Part shown: positions 55,761 through 64,000 of the stretch, piece after piece
How the letters are laid out: the number at the start of each line of letters is the position of its first letter
Position numbering within the stretch: the first letter of the stretch is position 1
Source of the DNA: Fodinibacter sp963763015
GTDB lineage: Bacteria; Actinomycetota; Actinomycetes; Actinomycetales; Dermatophilaceae
Length of the DNA: 64,000 nt
Direction: 5' to 3'
Assembly: GCA_963763015.1 (NCBI GenBank)
Contig: CAVXML010000013.1
Coordinates: forward strand, 1-64,000
Notes under the pieces: model-generated
The model's input: only the letters and a program-made list of their open reading frames with translations
Told to the model about the DNA's origin: nothing
Databases searched by the model: none
Program-made: the position numbers and the translations under genes

Positions 55761-56870
55761 GTGGCACTCACCATCGGAATCGTCGGTCTCCCGAACGTCG
55801 GCAAGTCGACCATGTTCAACGCCCTCACGAAGAACAGCGTGCTGGCGGCGAACTACCCGTTCGCGACGATCGACCCCAACGTCGGCGTGGTGCCACTGCC
55901 CGACGAGCGGCTCGGCCGCCTCGCCGAGATCTTCGGGTCCGAGAAGGTCCTCCCCGCCACCGTCTCCTTCGTCGACATCGCCGGCATCGTCCGTGGTGCG
56001 TCCGTGGGGGAGGGGCTGGGCAACAAGTTCCTGGCGAACATCCGTGAGGCAGACGCGATCTGCCAGGTGGTGCGCGCCTTCGAGGACGGCGACGTGGTGC
56101 ACGTCGACGGGGCGGTCTCCCCGGCATCCGACATCGAGACCATCCACACCGAGCTCATCCTGGCCGACCTGCAGACGCTGGAGAAGGCGGTGGTGCGGCT
56201 CGAGAAGGAGTCGCGCATCAGGAAGGAGTCCAAGCCACTCCTCGAGAACGCCGTGGCCGCGGGGCGGGTGCTGGAGGAGGGAACGACGTTGTACGCCGGT
56301 GGCGCGGCCGCCGGTGTCGACCTCGCGCTCGCCTCGGGGCTCGGGCTGTTGACGACCAAGCCGTTCATCTACGTCTTCAACCTCGACGAGGAGCAGCTCG
56401 CGGACGCCGCGCTGCACGCCCGGCTGGGGCAGCTCGTGGCACCGGCCGACGCCGTCTACCTCAACGCCAAGCTCGAGATGGACCTCATGGACATGTCGGA
56501 CGAGGACGCGCTCGAGATGCTCCAGTCGTTCGGCGCCGAGGAGTCCGGGCTCGACCAGCTGGCCCGCGTCGGCTTCCACACGCTCGGCCTTCAGACCTAC
56601 CTCACCGCCGGGCCGAAGGAGTCGCGGGCCTGGACCATCCACCAGGGCTGGACCGCGCCCCAGGCGGCCGGGGTCATCCACACCGACTTCCAGCGCGGCT
56701 TCATCAAGGCGGAGATCGTCTCGTTCGAGGACCTGGATGCCGCGGGCTCGATGGCCGCGGCTCGGGCCGCCGGACGCGTGCGAATCGAGGGCAAGGACTA
56801 CGCCATGCAGGACGGCGACGTCGTGGAGTTCCGTTTCCAGCAGGCGTCAGGGACTGGCGGAAAGAAGTAG
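55761..56870 (+). CDS. ychF: Redox-regulated ATPase YchF (Obg family)
   Basis: A 369-residue P-loop protein: GLPNVGKSTMFNALTKNSVL, TIDPNVGVVPLPDERL and FVDIAGIVRGASVGEGLGNK. The NKxD position is NLDE, the change that makes YchF prefer ATP. The TGS domain ends it (SRAWTIHQGWTAPQAAGVIH, TDFQRGFIKAEIVSFEDL). It binds ribosomes and is linked to oxidative stress response. Frame intact. Confidence 0.96.
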   Translation: MALTIGIVGLPNVGKSTMFNALTKNSVLAANYPFATIDPNVGVVPLPDERLGRLAEIFGSEKVLPATVSFVDIAGIVRGASVGEGLGNKFLANIREADAICQVVRAFEDGDVVHVDGAVSPASDIETIHTELILADLQTLEKAVVRLEKESRIRKESKPLLENAVAAGRVLEEGTTLYAGGAAAGVDLALASGLGLLTTKPFIYVFNLDEEQLADAALHARLGQLVAPADAVYLNAKLEMDLMDMSDEDALEMLQSFGAEESGLDQLARVGFHTLGLQTYLTAGPKESRAWTIHQGWTAPQAAGVIHTDFQRGFIKAEIVSFEDLDAAGSMAAARAAGRVRIEGKDYAMQDGDVVEFRFQQASGTGGKK

Positions 56871-56948
56871 CCCGAGCGCGCCTGTGCCGAGGTGGAGGAG
56901 TCGTGCCACCACGAGGCGCTCTCCGTTGGAGAAGGTGGACGCGTCACC

Positions 56949-57344
56949 TCAGGCTGTCGGTCCAGACAGTCCCAACACCACACCGCCCGGGGCCCGGAGC
57001 AGAGCGATCCGTACGCCGGGCATCACGTCGTGCGGCTCAGCCAGCGACTCCGCACCAGCAGCCAGCGCCGCGCGGTAGCTTGCGTCCGTGTCGTCGACGT
57101 GCACCGTGGGTGTGGCGCCGGGGGACTCCCCGTCGGCGGTCCTCCTGATCCCGCCACCGCCCTGGTCCGAATAGGCGAAGAGGTGGTACTCCCCCTGGGG
57201 GCTCTGGAAGGCGGGTTGGAAGGCCCAGGGGAACAGGGCAGCGCACCACTCGCGTGTGGCTTCGGGGTCAGCACTCGCGAGCTCGACGTGCGTGATGTGG
57301 CCATGCAGGCCGGGGGTGTACTGGTGGGACGGTTCGTCGACCAC
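56949..57344 (-). CDS. VOC (glyoxalase/bleomycin resistance) family protein
   Basis: A 131-residue protein with the paired beta-alpha-beta-beta-beta motifs of the vicinal-oxygen-chelate fold: GLHGHITHVELASADPEATR, EWCAALFPWAFQ and TPTVHVDDTDASYRAALAAG with the final RIALLRAPGGVVLGL. Candidate metal ligands are His, Glu and Glu at the expected spacing. Substrate unknown. GTG 57344 is fixed by GAGGAGG five bases upstream. Confidence 0.82.
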   Translation of the reverse strand: MVDEPSHQYTPGLHGHITHVELASADPEATREWCAALFPWAFQPAFQSPQGEYHLFAYSDQGGGGIRRTADGESPGATPTVHVDDTDASYRAALAAGAESLAEPHDVMPGVRIALLRAPGGVVLGLSGPTA

Positions 57345-57406
57345 GTCGCCTCCTCGGATGTGGGCAGTCCTTCTCCCTGACAAGGATGACGCAGCGTGCC
57401 CTCCAG

Positions 57407-57466
57407 TCGACCGAGCAGGACATGCCCGGATCCGGCAGGCCACGCCCGCATGTCCTGCTCTGTCGA
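57407..57466. terminator. Long hairpin between DUF2252 and VOC genes
   Basis: Arms 57407-57425 and 57448-57466 match over 18 of 19 positions (core GAGCAGGACATGC) around a 22-nt loop that contains CCGGATCCGG. It lies 15 nt past the DUF2252 stop on the minus strand, so it probably terminates that gene. Confidence 0.7.
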
Positions 57467-57480
57467 TGCGCCAGCCAGGG

Positions 57481-58947
57481 TCACGTGCCGGTCTGGGCCT
57501 CCAGGCGTCCGGACCGGACGGCGGCGACCAGCGCCTCGTAGTCGCGTTCGTTCTGGTCGGCGTAGTCGCTGGAGAAGTCGGCGATGGCGCGGTCGAACCT
57601 GTCGCTGGTCCCCAGGTACGCCGCGATGGAGATCCGGTCCCCTGAGCGCGCATGGGCCCGTGCCAACGTCGCTGCGCACACACGCGCGTAGACCGTCATG
57701 GTCGTCGGGGCCATGGTGTCGACGTCCGCCGACCCCTTCCAGTCGCGGAGCTGGCGGATGTAGAAGTCCCGCACCTGCCCGTCGAGCCCGGTGACCCGCT
57801 CCCACCCGAGGAAGATGTCGCTCACCGCCTGCATCAGCCGTTGGCCGGCGACCACCCGCTGGCCGTGGTTGGGGTACTTGCTCTTGCCGACGAACCTCTC
57901 CAGGACCGACTCCTCCGCCTCCTTCGCCTGGAGGAAGAGCGGGTCCTGGTCGTCCCGACCCAGCAGGAGCAGGATCCAGGCACGGGTGCCGACGCTGCCG
58001 ACACCCACGACCTTGCGCGCGGCGTGTGCGTACTCGAAGGACTCGAGGAGCTCGCGCCGGTCGGTCTCGAGGGTGCGGCGGTACGACCGGATCAGGGCTC
58101 TCAGCTCACCCTCCACGTCGTCACGCGCGGCGCCCGTCGGGATCAGCTCCTCGATCGGGACGATCAGGGGCGGGTCGGACCTGATCTGGCGGCGTCCGTC
58201 GACCTCGACGGTCAGCTTGCTGAACGCCTGCATGCTGTCCCGGGTCCTCGCCTTGGCCACGTTGGCCCGAGCCCGCGCCTGCTGCTTCTTCGTGGCGGTG
58301 GAGCCCAGCTCCTCGATGAGCTTGGTCACCTCGATGTGGGCGTACCAGACGTCGAGGTTCCGTGCTGCAGCGAGCTCCTGCATCCGGGTGCGGTACTCCG
58401 CCACCCCGGCGGAGACGACCCCCCGCCGGTCCTCGGGGCTGAACCCGCGGTCACGACCGGCGACCTCGAAGCTGGCCGCGAGCCGTTTGACGTCCCACTC
58501 CCACGGGCCCGGCGCGGTCTCGTCGAAGTCGTTGATGTCGAACATCAGCTGCCGCTCCGGAGAGGCGAACACGCCGAAGTTCGACAGGTGGGCGTCCCCA
58601 CAGAGCTGTGCCCGCAAGCCGGACCGCGGAGTGGGAGCGAGGTCGGACGCCATGATGAGCGCGGCCCCTCGGTAGAAGGTGAAGGGTGAGGCCAGCATCC
58701 GGCCGTACCGGATGGGCACGAGCTCAGGGAGCCGGGTCGCCGCCTGCTCCTCGAGCAGCGCGATCGGGTCGAGGCGGCCCCCGGCCGGTTCCCACCGGCC
58801 GTGGCTGCTGCGTGGGCACTCGTTGCGCGCGGCCCTACCCCTGGCGACCCTCTCGTCCAGGGTCAGCCGGATGATCCTGCTCGGAGCACCGGGCCGAGTC
58901 GCCGGCTTCCCCGTCGTGTCGACGGACGATGGTGGTGCTGCGGTCAT
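57481..58947 (-). CDS. DUF2252 family protein
   Basis: A 488-residue protein of a family common in actinobacteria and without a proven function. RYGRMLASPFTFYRGAALIM, then LCGDAHLSNFGVFASPERQL and MFDINDFDETAPGPWEWDVK recall the catalytic (GDxHxxN) and metal-binding (DxDD/E) loops of aminoglycoside phosphotransferase-like kinases. A kinase activity is therefore plausible. VVGVGSVGTRAWILLLLGRD and the C-terminal YADQNERDYEALVAAV are also characteristic. ATG 58947 is taken as start. Confidence 0.85.
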   Translation of the reverse strand: MTAAPPSSVDTTGKPATRPGAPSRIIRLTLDERVARGRAARNECPRSSHGRWEPAGGRLDPIALLEEQAATRLPELVPIRYGRMLASPFTFYRGAALIMASDLAPTPRSGLRAQLCGDAHLSNFGVFASPERQLMFDINDFDETAPGPWEWDVKRLAASFEVAGRDRGFSPEDRRGVVSAGVAEYRTRMQELAAARNLDVWYAHIEVTKLIEELGSTATKKQQARARANVAKARTRDSMQAFSKLTVEVDGRRQIRSDPPLIVPIEELIPTGAARDDVEGELRALIRSYRRTLETDRRELLESFEYAHAARKVVGVGSVGTRAWILLLLGRDDQDPLFLQAKEAEESVLERFVGKSKYPNHGQRVVAGQRLMQAVSDIFLGWERVTGLDGQVRDFYIRQLRDWKGSADVDTMAPTTMTVYARVCAATLARAHARSGDRISIAAYLGTSDRFDRAIADFSSDYADQNERDYEALVAAVRSGRLEAQTGT

Positions 58948-59075
58948 GGCGCTCTCCAGGGATTGCGACCCGTGCCGTCCACGAGCCTGCACCCCTCGAC
59001 GGTCCCCGACCGGGGCGACCGGCGCACCACCCGTTCGGGGCGATTCACCGCGGTCCTGTCCTCGGGACGCTGCGG

Positions 59076-59089
59076 GTGAGAGCGCTCAC
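59076..59089 (+). promoter_or_regulatory. Candidate Crp/GlxR-type binding site
   Basis: GTGAGAGCGCTCAC contains GTGA-N6-TCAC, the conserved core of cAMP receptor protein sites, and is a perfect inverted repeat around AGCG. It lies in the 238-bp gap between the divergent DUF2252 and CoA-binding genes, about 97 bp before the latter. The flanking T/A of a full consensus are missing. Confidence 0.35.
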
Positions 59090-59185
59090 GATGGCCGTCC
59101 GCGTGGGAGGCGCCGATCTACGGTGAGGGGAGGTGGGCCACGATCCCACGAGCCCATCACCTCCCGACCCATGGAGGAGGCGGAC

Positions 59186-59662
59186 ATGACCACCATCGCC
59201 GACGCCGCACAGGACTTCCTCTCGTGCCGCAGGATCGCCGTGACGGGGGTGTCCCGCGAACCGAAGGACCACGGGGGGAACGTGGTCTACAAGCGACTCC
59301 GCGACCGGGGGTTCGAGGTGTTCGCCGTGAACCCGAACGCCGAGACGGTCGAGGGTGACCCGGCGTACCGGGATCTCGCCTCCATCCCGGGCGGGGTCGA
59401 GGCCGTCGTCATCGCCACCCGCCCGGAGCAGGCCGAGGGCACCATGCGGGAGGCGGCCGACCTGGGCGTGCGACGGGCCTGGATGCACCGCTCGTTCGGC
59501 GTCGGGAGCGTCTCCGCCGAGGCGACGGCCGTGGGCCGCGCCGCCGGCATGACGGTGATCGACGGCGGATGCCCGCTGATGTTCGGTGTCGCCGCCGACC
59601 CGGGTCACAAGATCATGCGTGGGTGCCTTCGGCTCACGGGCAAGGTGCCCCGCACGGTCTGA
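59186..59662 (+). CDS. CoA-binding domain protein (YccU-like)
   Basis: A 158-residue Rossmann-fold protein. RRIAVTGVSREPKDHGGNVV, then KRLRDRGFEVFAVNPNAETV and CPLMFG near the end are the pattern of the stand-alone CoA-binding domain family (succinyl-CoA ligase alpha-like, no catalytic His domain). Function unknown. ATG 59186 has GGAGGAGG eight bases upstream; ATG 59171 overlaps that site. Confidence 0.85.
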   Translation: MTTIADAAQDFLSCRRIAVTGVSREPKDHGGNVVYKRLRDRGFEVFAVNPNAETVEGDPAYRDLASIPGGVEAVVIATRPEQAEGTMREAADLGVRRAWMHRSFGVGSVSAEATAVGRAAGMTVIDGGCPLMFGVAADPGHKIMRGCLRLTGKVPRTV

Positions 59663-59800
59663 CGGCAGCGTCGGCGCAGGCGCAGGCCCGGCGCCGGGAA
59701 CGGCATCCCAAGCCTGTGCCCTGCGCGGCCCCCGTGAGTCGCTCGCGTCCCGTCGCCTCCGAGCGCTAGGTTCCGGTCGTCGGGATCATCGGAGGTGAGG

Positions 59801-62800
59801 ATGTCCACTGCCGTGACGACGCGGGTGCCGCCGTCCAGGGTGTTGGTGGTCGCGAGCTTCGGCGCGTTCCTCGCGTTCCTCGACGCGACCATCGTCAACG
59901 TCGCCTTCCCCTCGATCCGCGAGTCGTTCCCGGACACGTCGATCGCAGGGCTGTCGTGGGTGCTGAACGCGTACAACATCGTCTTCGCGGCGTGCCTCAT
60001 CCTCTGCGGCAGGCTCACCGACCTGGTGGGTCGGCGCAGGTCCTTCGTCAGCGGCGTGGTGATCTTCACCGTCTCGTCGCTGCTGTGTGGACTGGCCCCG
60101 TCGGTCGAGCTCCTCGTGGCCTTCCGCGTCCCGCAGGCCCTGGGTGCCGCCATGCTGGTGCCGGCGTCGCTCGCGCTCGTCATCGCCGCCTTCCCGGCCG
60201 AGCGCCGAGCCCACGCCATCGGCATCTGGGGTGCGTCGGCGGCGGCGGCCGCGGGGCTGGGGCCGCCGATCGGCGGTGCCCTGGTCGAGCTCGGCGGGTG
60301 GCGCTGGGCCTTCCTCGTGAACCTCCCCTTCGGTCTGGTCGCGGTGTGGGCGGCGCGGCACCAGCTGGTCGAGAGCCGGGCCCCCGGACGCCGGATGGTT
60401 CCGGACCTGCTGGGAGCGGCCCTGCTTGTGCTCGGGCTGGCCCTGCTCAACCTCGGGATCGTCAAGGGGCAGGACTGGGGGTGGTCGAGTGTCGGTGTCA
60501 TCGCGTCGTTCGTCGCGGCAGCGGTGGCCCTGGTCCTCTTCGTGGTCACCTCGCGCAGGCACCGGGCCCCGATGCTCGATCCGGCCCTGCTGAGGCTGCC
60601 GCCGTTCGGCTTCGGGTCGACCGCCACGGTGCTGGCCGGCTTCGGCTTCTACGCCTACCTGCTGACGAACATCCTCTGGTTGCAGTACGTCTGGGGATAC
60701 GACGTCCTGCGCGCCGGACTCGCCCTCGTCCCAGGCGCGGTGGCCGCCGCGATCGTCGCTGCCCGCCTCGGACCGCTCGCCGCCCGGTACGGCTACAGGT
60801 GGTTCGTCGTGCCCGGGGCCGTCGTGTGGGCCGGGGCGTACCTCTGGTACCACGAGCGGGTCGGCCTCGAGCCGGCGTTCTGGGCGGAGTGGATGCCGGG
60901 ACAGGTGCTCAGCGGGATCGGCGTCGGTGCGACCCTCCCGCTCCTCGGCAGCGCCGCGCTCGCCGCCGTCCCCGGTGGCAAGTACGCGACGGCCTCGGCC
61001 GTGGTGTCCAGCGCGCGGCAGCTCGGCGGGGTCCTGGGCATCGCCGTGCTCGTCGTGGTGCTGGGCGAGCCGACACCGGCCACGGCCGTGCAGGTGCTCC
61101 GCGACGGCTGGGTGCTCTCCATCGTCGCCTTCCTGCTCGTCGCCGTCGTCGCGGCCCCGCTGGGTCGGCTGCACACGACGCCCGACACGGAGGACGTCGA
61201 CGACGAGGGGCCGCCCGTGATCCACGAGCCTGCCCCCCGGTTCGACTCGGACGGGCCGCTCGGCCCCGGCGGCAGCGACTTCAGCGACCTGTCCGAGGTG
61301 CCCCTCTTCGCCGCCCTGCCCGTCGAGGCGCGGGGGCGCCTGGAGCGGGCCACCCGGCTCGTGGAGCTTCCCGCCGGCTCGGACCTCATGCGCGACGGTG
61401 ACCCGCCGGGCTCGGCCTTCGTCGTCCGCAGCGGCCGGCTGGAGGTGCTCGTGCGGGATGCCGTGGTGCGCGAGCTCGGGGCCGGTCAGGTGCTCGGCGA
61501 GCTGGCCCTGCTGACCGGCGAGAACCGCTCGGCCACCGTGCGCGCCCGTCGGGACACCACGCTCACCGAGATCCCGCGCGAGGCCTTCTCGTCGCTGCTC
61601 GAGTCCGACCCGTCGGCAGCGCGCGTGGTTCTCGGGCAGGTGGCAGAGCGCCTGCGGACCGCGGGGGCGCCGCGGGTGTCACCACCGCCGGAGTGCGTCT
61701 CGGTCATCGCTGTCGTCGGCCTCGGTGCAGGTGCGGGGACCGCGGAGGTCGCCGACCGGCTCGTGCAGCGCCTGGACAGCCACCTTCGCGTCACGGCGCC
61801 CGGTGTCGTCGCCCCCGACGGGCTGGCCCGGGCCGAGCGGGAGAACGACCGCGTGGTCCTCGTGGCGGAGGCCACGGAGGCCGGTGGGGACCGCGCGTGG
61901 CACGAGTTCTGCGTCCGCCAGGCCGACGCGGTGGTGTACGTGGCGCGCAGCGACCAGCAGGTCCCGGCCCCCTCGCGGCAGCCCGTCCCGGCACGCCAGC
62001 CCGACCTCGTGCTCGTGGGGCCCTCCCCGAGCCCCGAGCTGCGCGCCTCGTGGGTGGCCCGGGTCGACGCCTGGCAGCTCACCCTGGCCAGCACCGATCT
62101 TCCGACGGCCCTGCGACCGCTCGCGGACCGCCTCGCGGGGCGGTCGCTCGGACTGGTGCTCGCGGGTGGGGGCGCCAGGGCCCTGGCCCACATCGGGGTG
62201 CTCCGCGAGCTCGAGGACGCCGGCCTGCACGTCGACCGGGTGGCCGGCAGCAGCGTGGGCGCCATCATCGCGGGCCTGCACGCCACCGGCCTGCGCGGTG
62301 ACGAGCTCGAGGACCTGACCTTCGCGGAGCTGGTGCGCAAGCGGCCGTTCAGCGACTACCGGGTCTCGCCCTCCTCGCTGGCGAAGGGACACCGGGTCCA
62401 CGCCGGCCTCGTCCGCGCCTATGGCAGGGACCGGGTCATCGAGGGGCTGCCCCGGCAGCTCTCGGTGGTGAGCGTCGACCTCGTGAGCCGCACGCGCCAG
62501 GTGCATCGGCGTGGCCGCCTCGTCGACTCGGTGCAGGCGTCCTGCCGGCTTCCGGTGCTCTTCGCGCCGATGCCGCTCGACGACGGGCGGCTGCTCGTCG
62601 ACGGCGGCGTGCTCGACAACATGCCCACCGACCTGCTCGTCGAGCGCGACGAGGGGCCGGTCGTCGCGGTCAGCATCGGCTCGGGTGGTGACGGGCGCCA
62701 CCGGCCCGGCAAGCCACGGGTCCCCGCCCTGGGGGACACCCTGATGCGGACGATGATGATCGGCAGCGGGGGAGCGGTGGATGCCGCCCGCGCTCGGGGG

Positions 62801-63019
62801 GCGTGGGTGGTGAGCCCCTCAGCGATGGGCGTCGGGCTCCTCGAGTTCCACCAGTTCGACCGGATGGTCCGGGCCGGCCGAGCCGCCGCCCGGGCCCTCC
62901 TCGACCGGGCGGGCGACGAGCTCGCCTCTCCCGAGGGAGGCGTCGTGCCCCCTCGTGACCGGGCCGGCCAGCTGCCCCCCGACCCCACGCCGGCCGGTCG
63001 CGAGCCCGTCCTGTCGTGA
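59801..63019 (+). CDS. MFS transporter - cyclic nucleotide-binding - patatin phospholipase fusion
   Basis: A 1072-residue three-part protein in one frame. Residues 10-465: a DHA2-type (EmrB/QacA) transporter with LDATIVNVAFPSIRE in helix 1, motif A GRLTDLVGRRR and about 13-14 membrane segments. Residues 500-615: a cNMP-binding domain, LFAALPVEARGRLERATRLV, with the phosphate-binding cassette GELALLTGENRSATV (Glu567, Arg576). Residues 625-780: a domain typical of NTE/RssA-like proteins. Residues 783-1020: patatin with GGGAR oxyanion loop (789-793), GSSVG with Ser818 and DGG with Asp934. So a membrane-anchored lipid hydrolase, possibly gated by cAMP, is fused to an exporter. ATG 59801 follows GGAGGTGAGG directly. 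Confidence 0.88.
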   Translation: MSTAVTTRVPPSRVLVVASFGAFLAFLDATIVNVAFPSIRESFPDTSIAGLSWVLNAYNIVFAACLILCGRLTDLVGRRRSFVSGVVIFTVSSLLCGLAPSVELLVAFRVPQALGAAMLVPASLALVIAAFPAERRAHAIGIWGASAAAAAGLGPPIGGALVELGGWRWAFLVNLPFGLVAVWAARHQLVESRAPGRRMVPDLLGAALLVLGLALLNLGIVKGQDWGWSSVGVIASFVAAAVALVLFVVTSRRHRAPMLDPALLRLPPFGFGSTATVLAGFGFYAYLLTNILWLQYVWGYDVLRAGLALVPGAVAAAIVAARLGPLAARYGYRWFVVPGAVVWAGAYLWYHERVGLEPAFWAEWMPGQVLSGIGVGATLPLLGSAALAAVPGGKYATASAVVSSARQLGGVLGIAVLVVVLGEPTPATAVQVLRDGWVLSIVAFLLVAVVAAPLGRLHTTPDTEDVDDEGPPVIHEPAPRFDSDGPLGPGGSDFSDLSEVPLFAALPVEARGRLERATRLVELPAGSDLMRDGDPPGSAFVVRSGRLEVLVRDAVVRELGAGQVLGELALLTGENRSATVRARRDTTLTEIPREAFSSLLESDPSAARVVLGQVAERLRTAGAPRVSPPPECVSVIAVVGLGAGAGTAEVADRLVQRLDSHLRVTAPGVVAPDGLARAERENDRVVLVAEATEAGGDRAWHEFCVRQADAVVYVARSDQQVPAPSRQPVPARQPDLVLVGPSPSPELRASWVARVDAWQLTLASTDLPTALRPLADRLAGRSLGLVLAGGGARALAHIGVLRELEDAGLHVDRVAGSSVGAIIAGLHATGLRGDELEDLTFAELVRKRPFSDYRVSPSSLAKGHRVHAGLVRAYGRDRVIEGLPRQLSVVSVDLVSRTRQVHRRGRLVDSVQASCRLPVLFAPMPLDDGRLLVDGGVLDNMPTDLLVERDEGPVVAVSIGSGGDGRHRPGKPRVPALGDTLMRTMMIGSGGAVDAARARGAWVVSPSAMGVGLLEFHQFDRMVRAGRAAARALLDRAGDELASPEGGVVPPRDRAGQLPPDPTPAGREPVLS

Positions 63020-63409
63020 CGCGGGGCGGGAGGTGGGACCGGCGGCGTCGGCGGCGTCGCGGAGCCAGCCCACCACCTCGTCGTCCACCTCGGCCTCCGA
63101 GTGCAGCTCGAGGTGGTGCATCCACGTCCGCGGCGCCGGGTGGGCCACCTCCTTGAACCGCGCGGACTCCAGCCGGCGCGGCAGGCCGACCGACAGGACG
63201 ACCTCGGCGGCCGGGTTCGTGAGGTACTGACCCGGCCGCCACAGGAAGGCGAAGCCCCTCGACCGCCGGAACGCGACCTGGCTCCGCCCGACCCGCTCCG
63301 TGACGTCGTCGTGCTGGTCGGCGAGCACCTCGCGCACCCGCTGGAGGACCGAGCGACCCAGTGGCGAGCCGGCGAAGAACTCCACCGCCTCGTCGGTTCC
63401 CGGGCCCAT
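62819..63409 (-). CDS. DUF5655-type protein overlapping the patatin gene
   Basis: The first about 128 residues (VEFFAGSPLGRSVLQRVREV, AFRRSRGFAFLWRPGQYLTN, RRLESARFKEVAHPAPRTWM, HHLELHS) match the DUF5655 domain of unknown function. Instead of ending near 63020, the frame runs on for about 66 residues inside the antisense 3' part of the fusion gene, stopping at 62819. That gives 201 bp of tail-to-tail overlap, and the extra tail has no family match. The true end may be nearer 63025 if a base has been lost or gained. ATG 63409 starts the conserved part. Confidence 0.65.
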   Translation of the reverse strand: MGPGTDEAVEFFAGSPLGRSVLQRVREVLADQHDDVTERVGRSQVAFRRSRGFAFLWRPGQYLTNPAAEVVLSVGLPRRLESARFKEVAHPAPRTWMHHLELHSEAEVDDEVVGWLRDAADAAGPTSRPASRQDGLATGRRGVGGQLAGPVTRGHDASLGRGELVARPVEEGPGGGSAGPDHPVELVELEEPDAHR

Positions 63410-63484
63410 CGCCCCATCGTGCCAGCGACGCGTGTGACGCAGGAGACCGTGCGGCATCCCACGGGGTGGAGGACACTGAGGGTC

Positions 63485-64000
63485 GTGGCCGAGGACATGG
63501 TCAGGGACACCTTCTCCACGGATGCCGGTGGCGCCGACGACGCGCTCGGCACGGCGGGAGCGGTGGTCGTCGCCCTCGACGGCTCCCCCGCGGACGAGGC
63601 CGTGGTCGACTGGGCGGCCGACGAGGCGGCCCGGCTCGACGCGCCGCTCCGGCTCGTCAGCGTCGTCGACCCGGGTGTCCAGCTGACGCCCTACGAGGCA
63701 CTGGTCTCCGGGTCGCCGAGCCTCGCCGACCACCTGGAGCTGGGCGCCCGCCATGTCCTCGACCGGGCGGTGGCACGGGTGCGCGAGCGGCACCCGGATC
63801 TCGACCTGGCGACCGCGGTGCCCTGGGGGCCACCGGCCGCCGCGGTCGTCCGGCTGTCCGCCGGCGCGACCCGCGTCGTGGTCGGCGCCCCGGCGCGCGG
63901 CCGCCTCGAGCGGATCCTGCTCGGGTCGGTCGCCCTGCCCGTGGTCGCCCACGCCCACTGCCCCGTGGCGGTCGTCCCCGCTGACACCACGGTGGCACCG
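63485..64000 (+). CDS. Universal stress protein, 3' end beyond the window
   Basis: At least 172 residues in frame from GTG 63485 to the window end with no stop. AVVVALDGSPADEAVVDWAA begins the first UspA domain, LRLVSVVDPGVQLTPYEAL continues it, and VVVGAPARGRLERILLGSVA is the ATP-binding G-2x-G-9x-G(S/T) type loop, followed by HAHCPVAVVP. A second UspA domain may follow outside. ATG 63497 is an alternative start. It diverges from the DUF5655 gene with a 75-bp gap. Confidence 0.8.
   Translation, partial: MAEDMVRDTFSTDAGGADDALGTAGAVVVALDGSPADEAVVDWAADEAARLDAPLRLVSVVDPGVQLTPYEALVSGSPSLADHLELGARHVLDRAVARVRERHPDLDLATAVPWGPPAAAVVRLSAGATRVVVGAPARGRLERILLGSVALPVVAHAHCPVAVVPADTTVAP

Overview
The window is about 72% G+C, almost fully coding and uses GTG starts freely. 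It carries the S10-spc-alpha ribosomal protein super-operon of a high-GC actinomycete. Gene order, zinc-type S14 and L36, an L17 with a C-terminal sunset-type extension and the xseA/xseB/DUF4245 neighbourhood point to Micrococcales, most likely Intrasporangiaceae (Janibacter/Phycicoccus/Tetrasphaera-like). The family assignment is inference.

Layout. 1-876: C-terminal end of a probable Ser/Thr protein kinase. 1197-11007: rpsJ-rplC-rplD-rplW-rplB-rpsS-rplV-rpsC-rplP-rpmC-rpsQ-rplN-rplX-rplE-rpsN-rpsH-rplF-rplR-rpsE-rpmD-rplO, closed by a 24-bp hairpin. 11179-15167: secY, adk, a lone AbiEi/DUF559-type gene and map. 15272-21540: an inserted methylmalonyl-CoA mutase module (mutA-mutB-meaB) plus a CPBP membrane protease gene. 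21810-25942: infA-rpmJ-rpsM-rpsK-rpsD-rpoA-rplQ, then truA. 26961-35807: accessory block (YjbR-like, ABC-F, SnoaL-like, glycosyltransferase remnant, secreted GH13 amylase with three X25 modules, and an ArsR-MFS-LmeA-like operon) sitting between truA and rplM. 36044-38472: rplM-rpsI-glmM. 38576-46008: envelope protein, a copper-handling fusion, lhgO, GH1 glucosidase, MOSC protein, carbonic anhydrase, a truncated class I fumarase and a PfkB kinase. 46080-49563: DUF4245, xseB/xseA and ispH. 49591-64000: GNAT, SulP-DAG kinase-PAP2 operon, rmuC, Nudix, ychF, VOC, DUF2252, CoA-binding protein, an MFS/cyclic-nucleotide/patatin fusion, DUF5655 and a universal stress protein cut by the window end.

How the genes work together. 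The first 26 kb and the rplM-glmM block supply ribosome assembly, protein export, N-terminal processing, RNA polymerase alpha and peptidoglycan precursor synthesis. MutAB with its chaperone MeaB feeds propionyl-CoA into succinyl-CoA. The SulP/DAG kinase/PAP2 operon and the patatin fusion suggest lipid turnover tied to membrane transport. The amylase and GH1 enzyme handle alpha- and beta-glucans.

Data-quality caveat. About 29 single-base indels, 25 of them apparent one-base insertions, break otherwise well-conserved genes. They lie almost entirely in 2.5-13.1 kb and 30.7-32.2 kb. Because essential ribosomal proteins are hit, they are most simply sequence errors. I give full gene spans across them.

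The least explained signals are: an exact 13-bp array of TGTGCACA repeats covering the ArsR-family promoter; a roughly tenfold excess of the 8-mer GGATGCCG on both strands, which overrides codon preference; the MFS/cNMP/patatin fusion; and the fumarase remnant fused head-on to a kinase operon.
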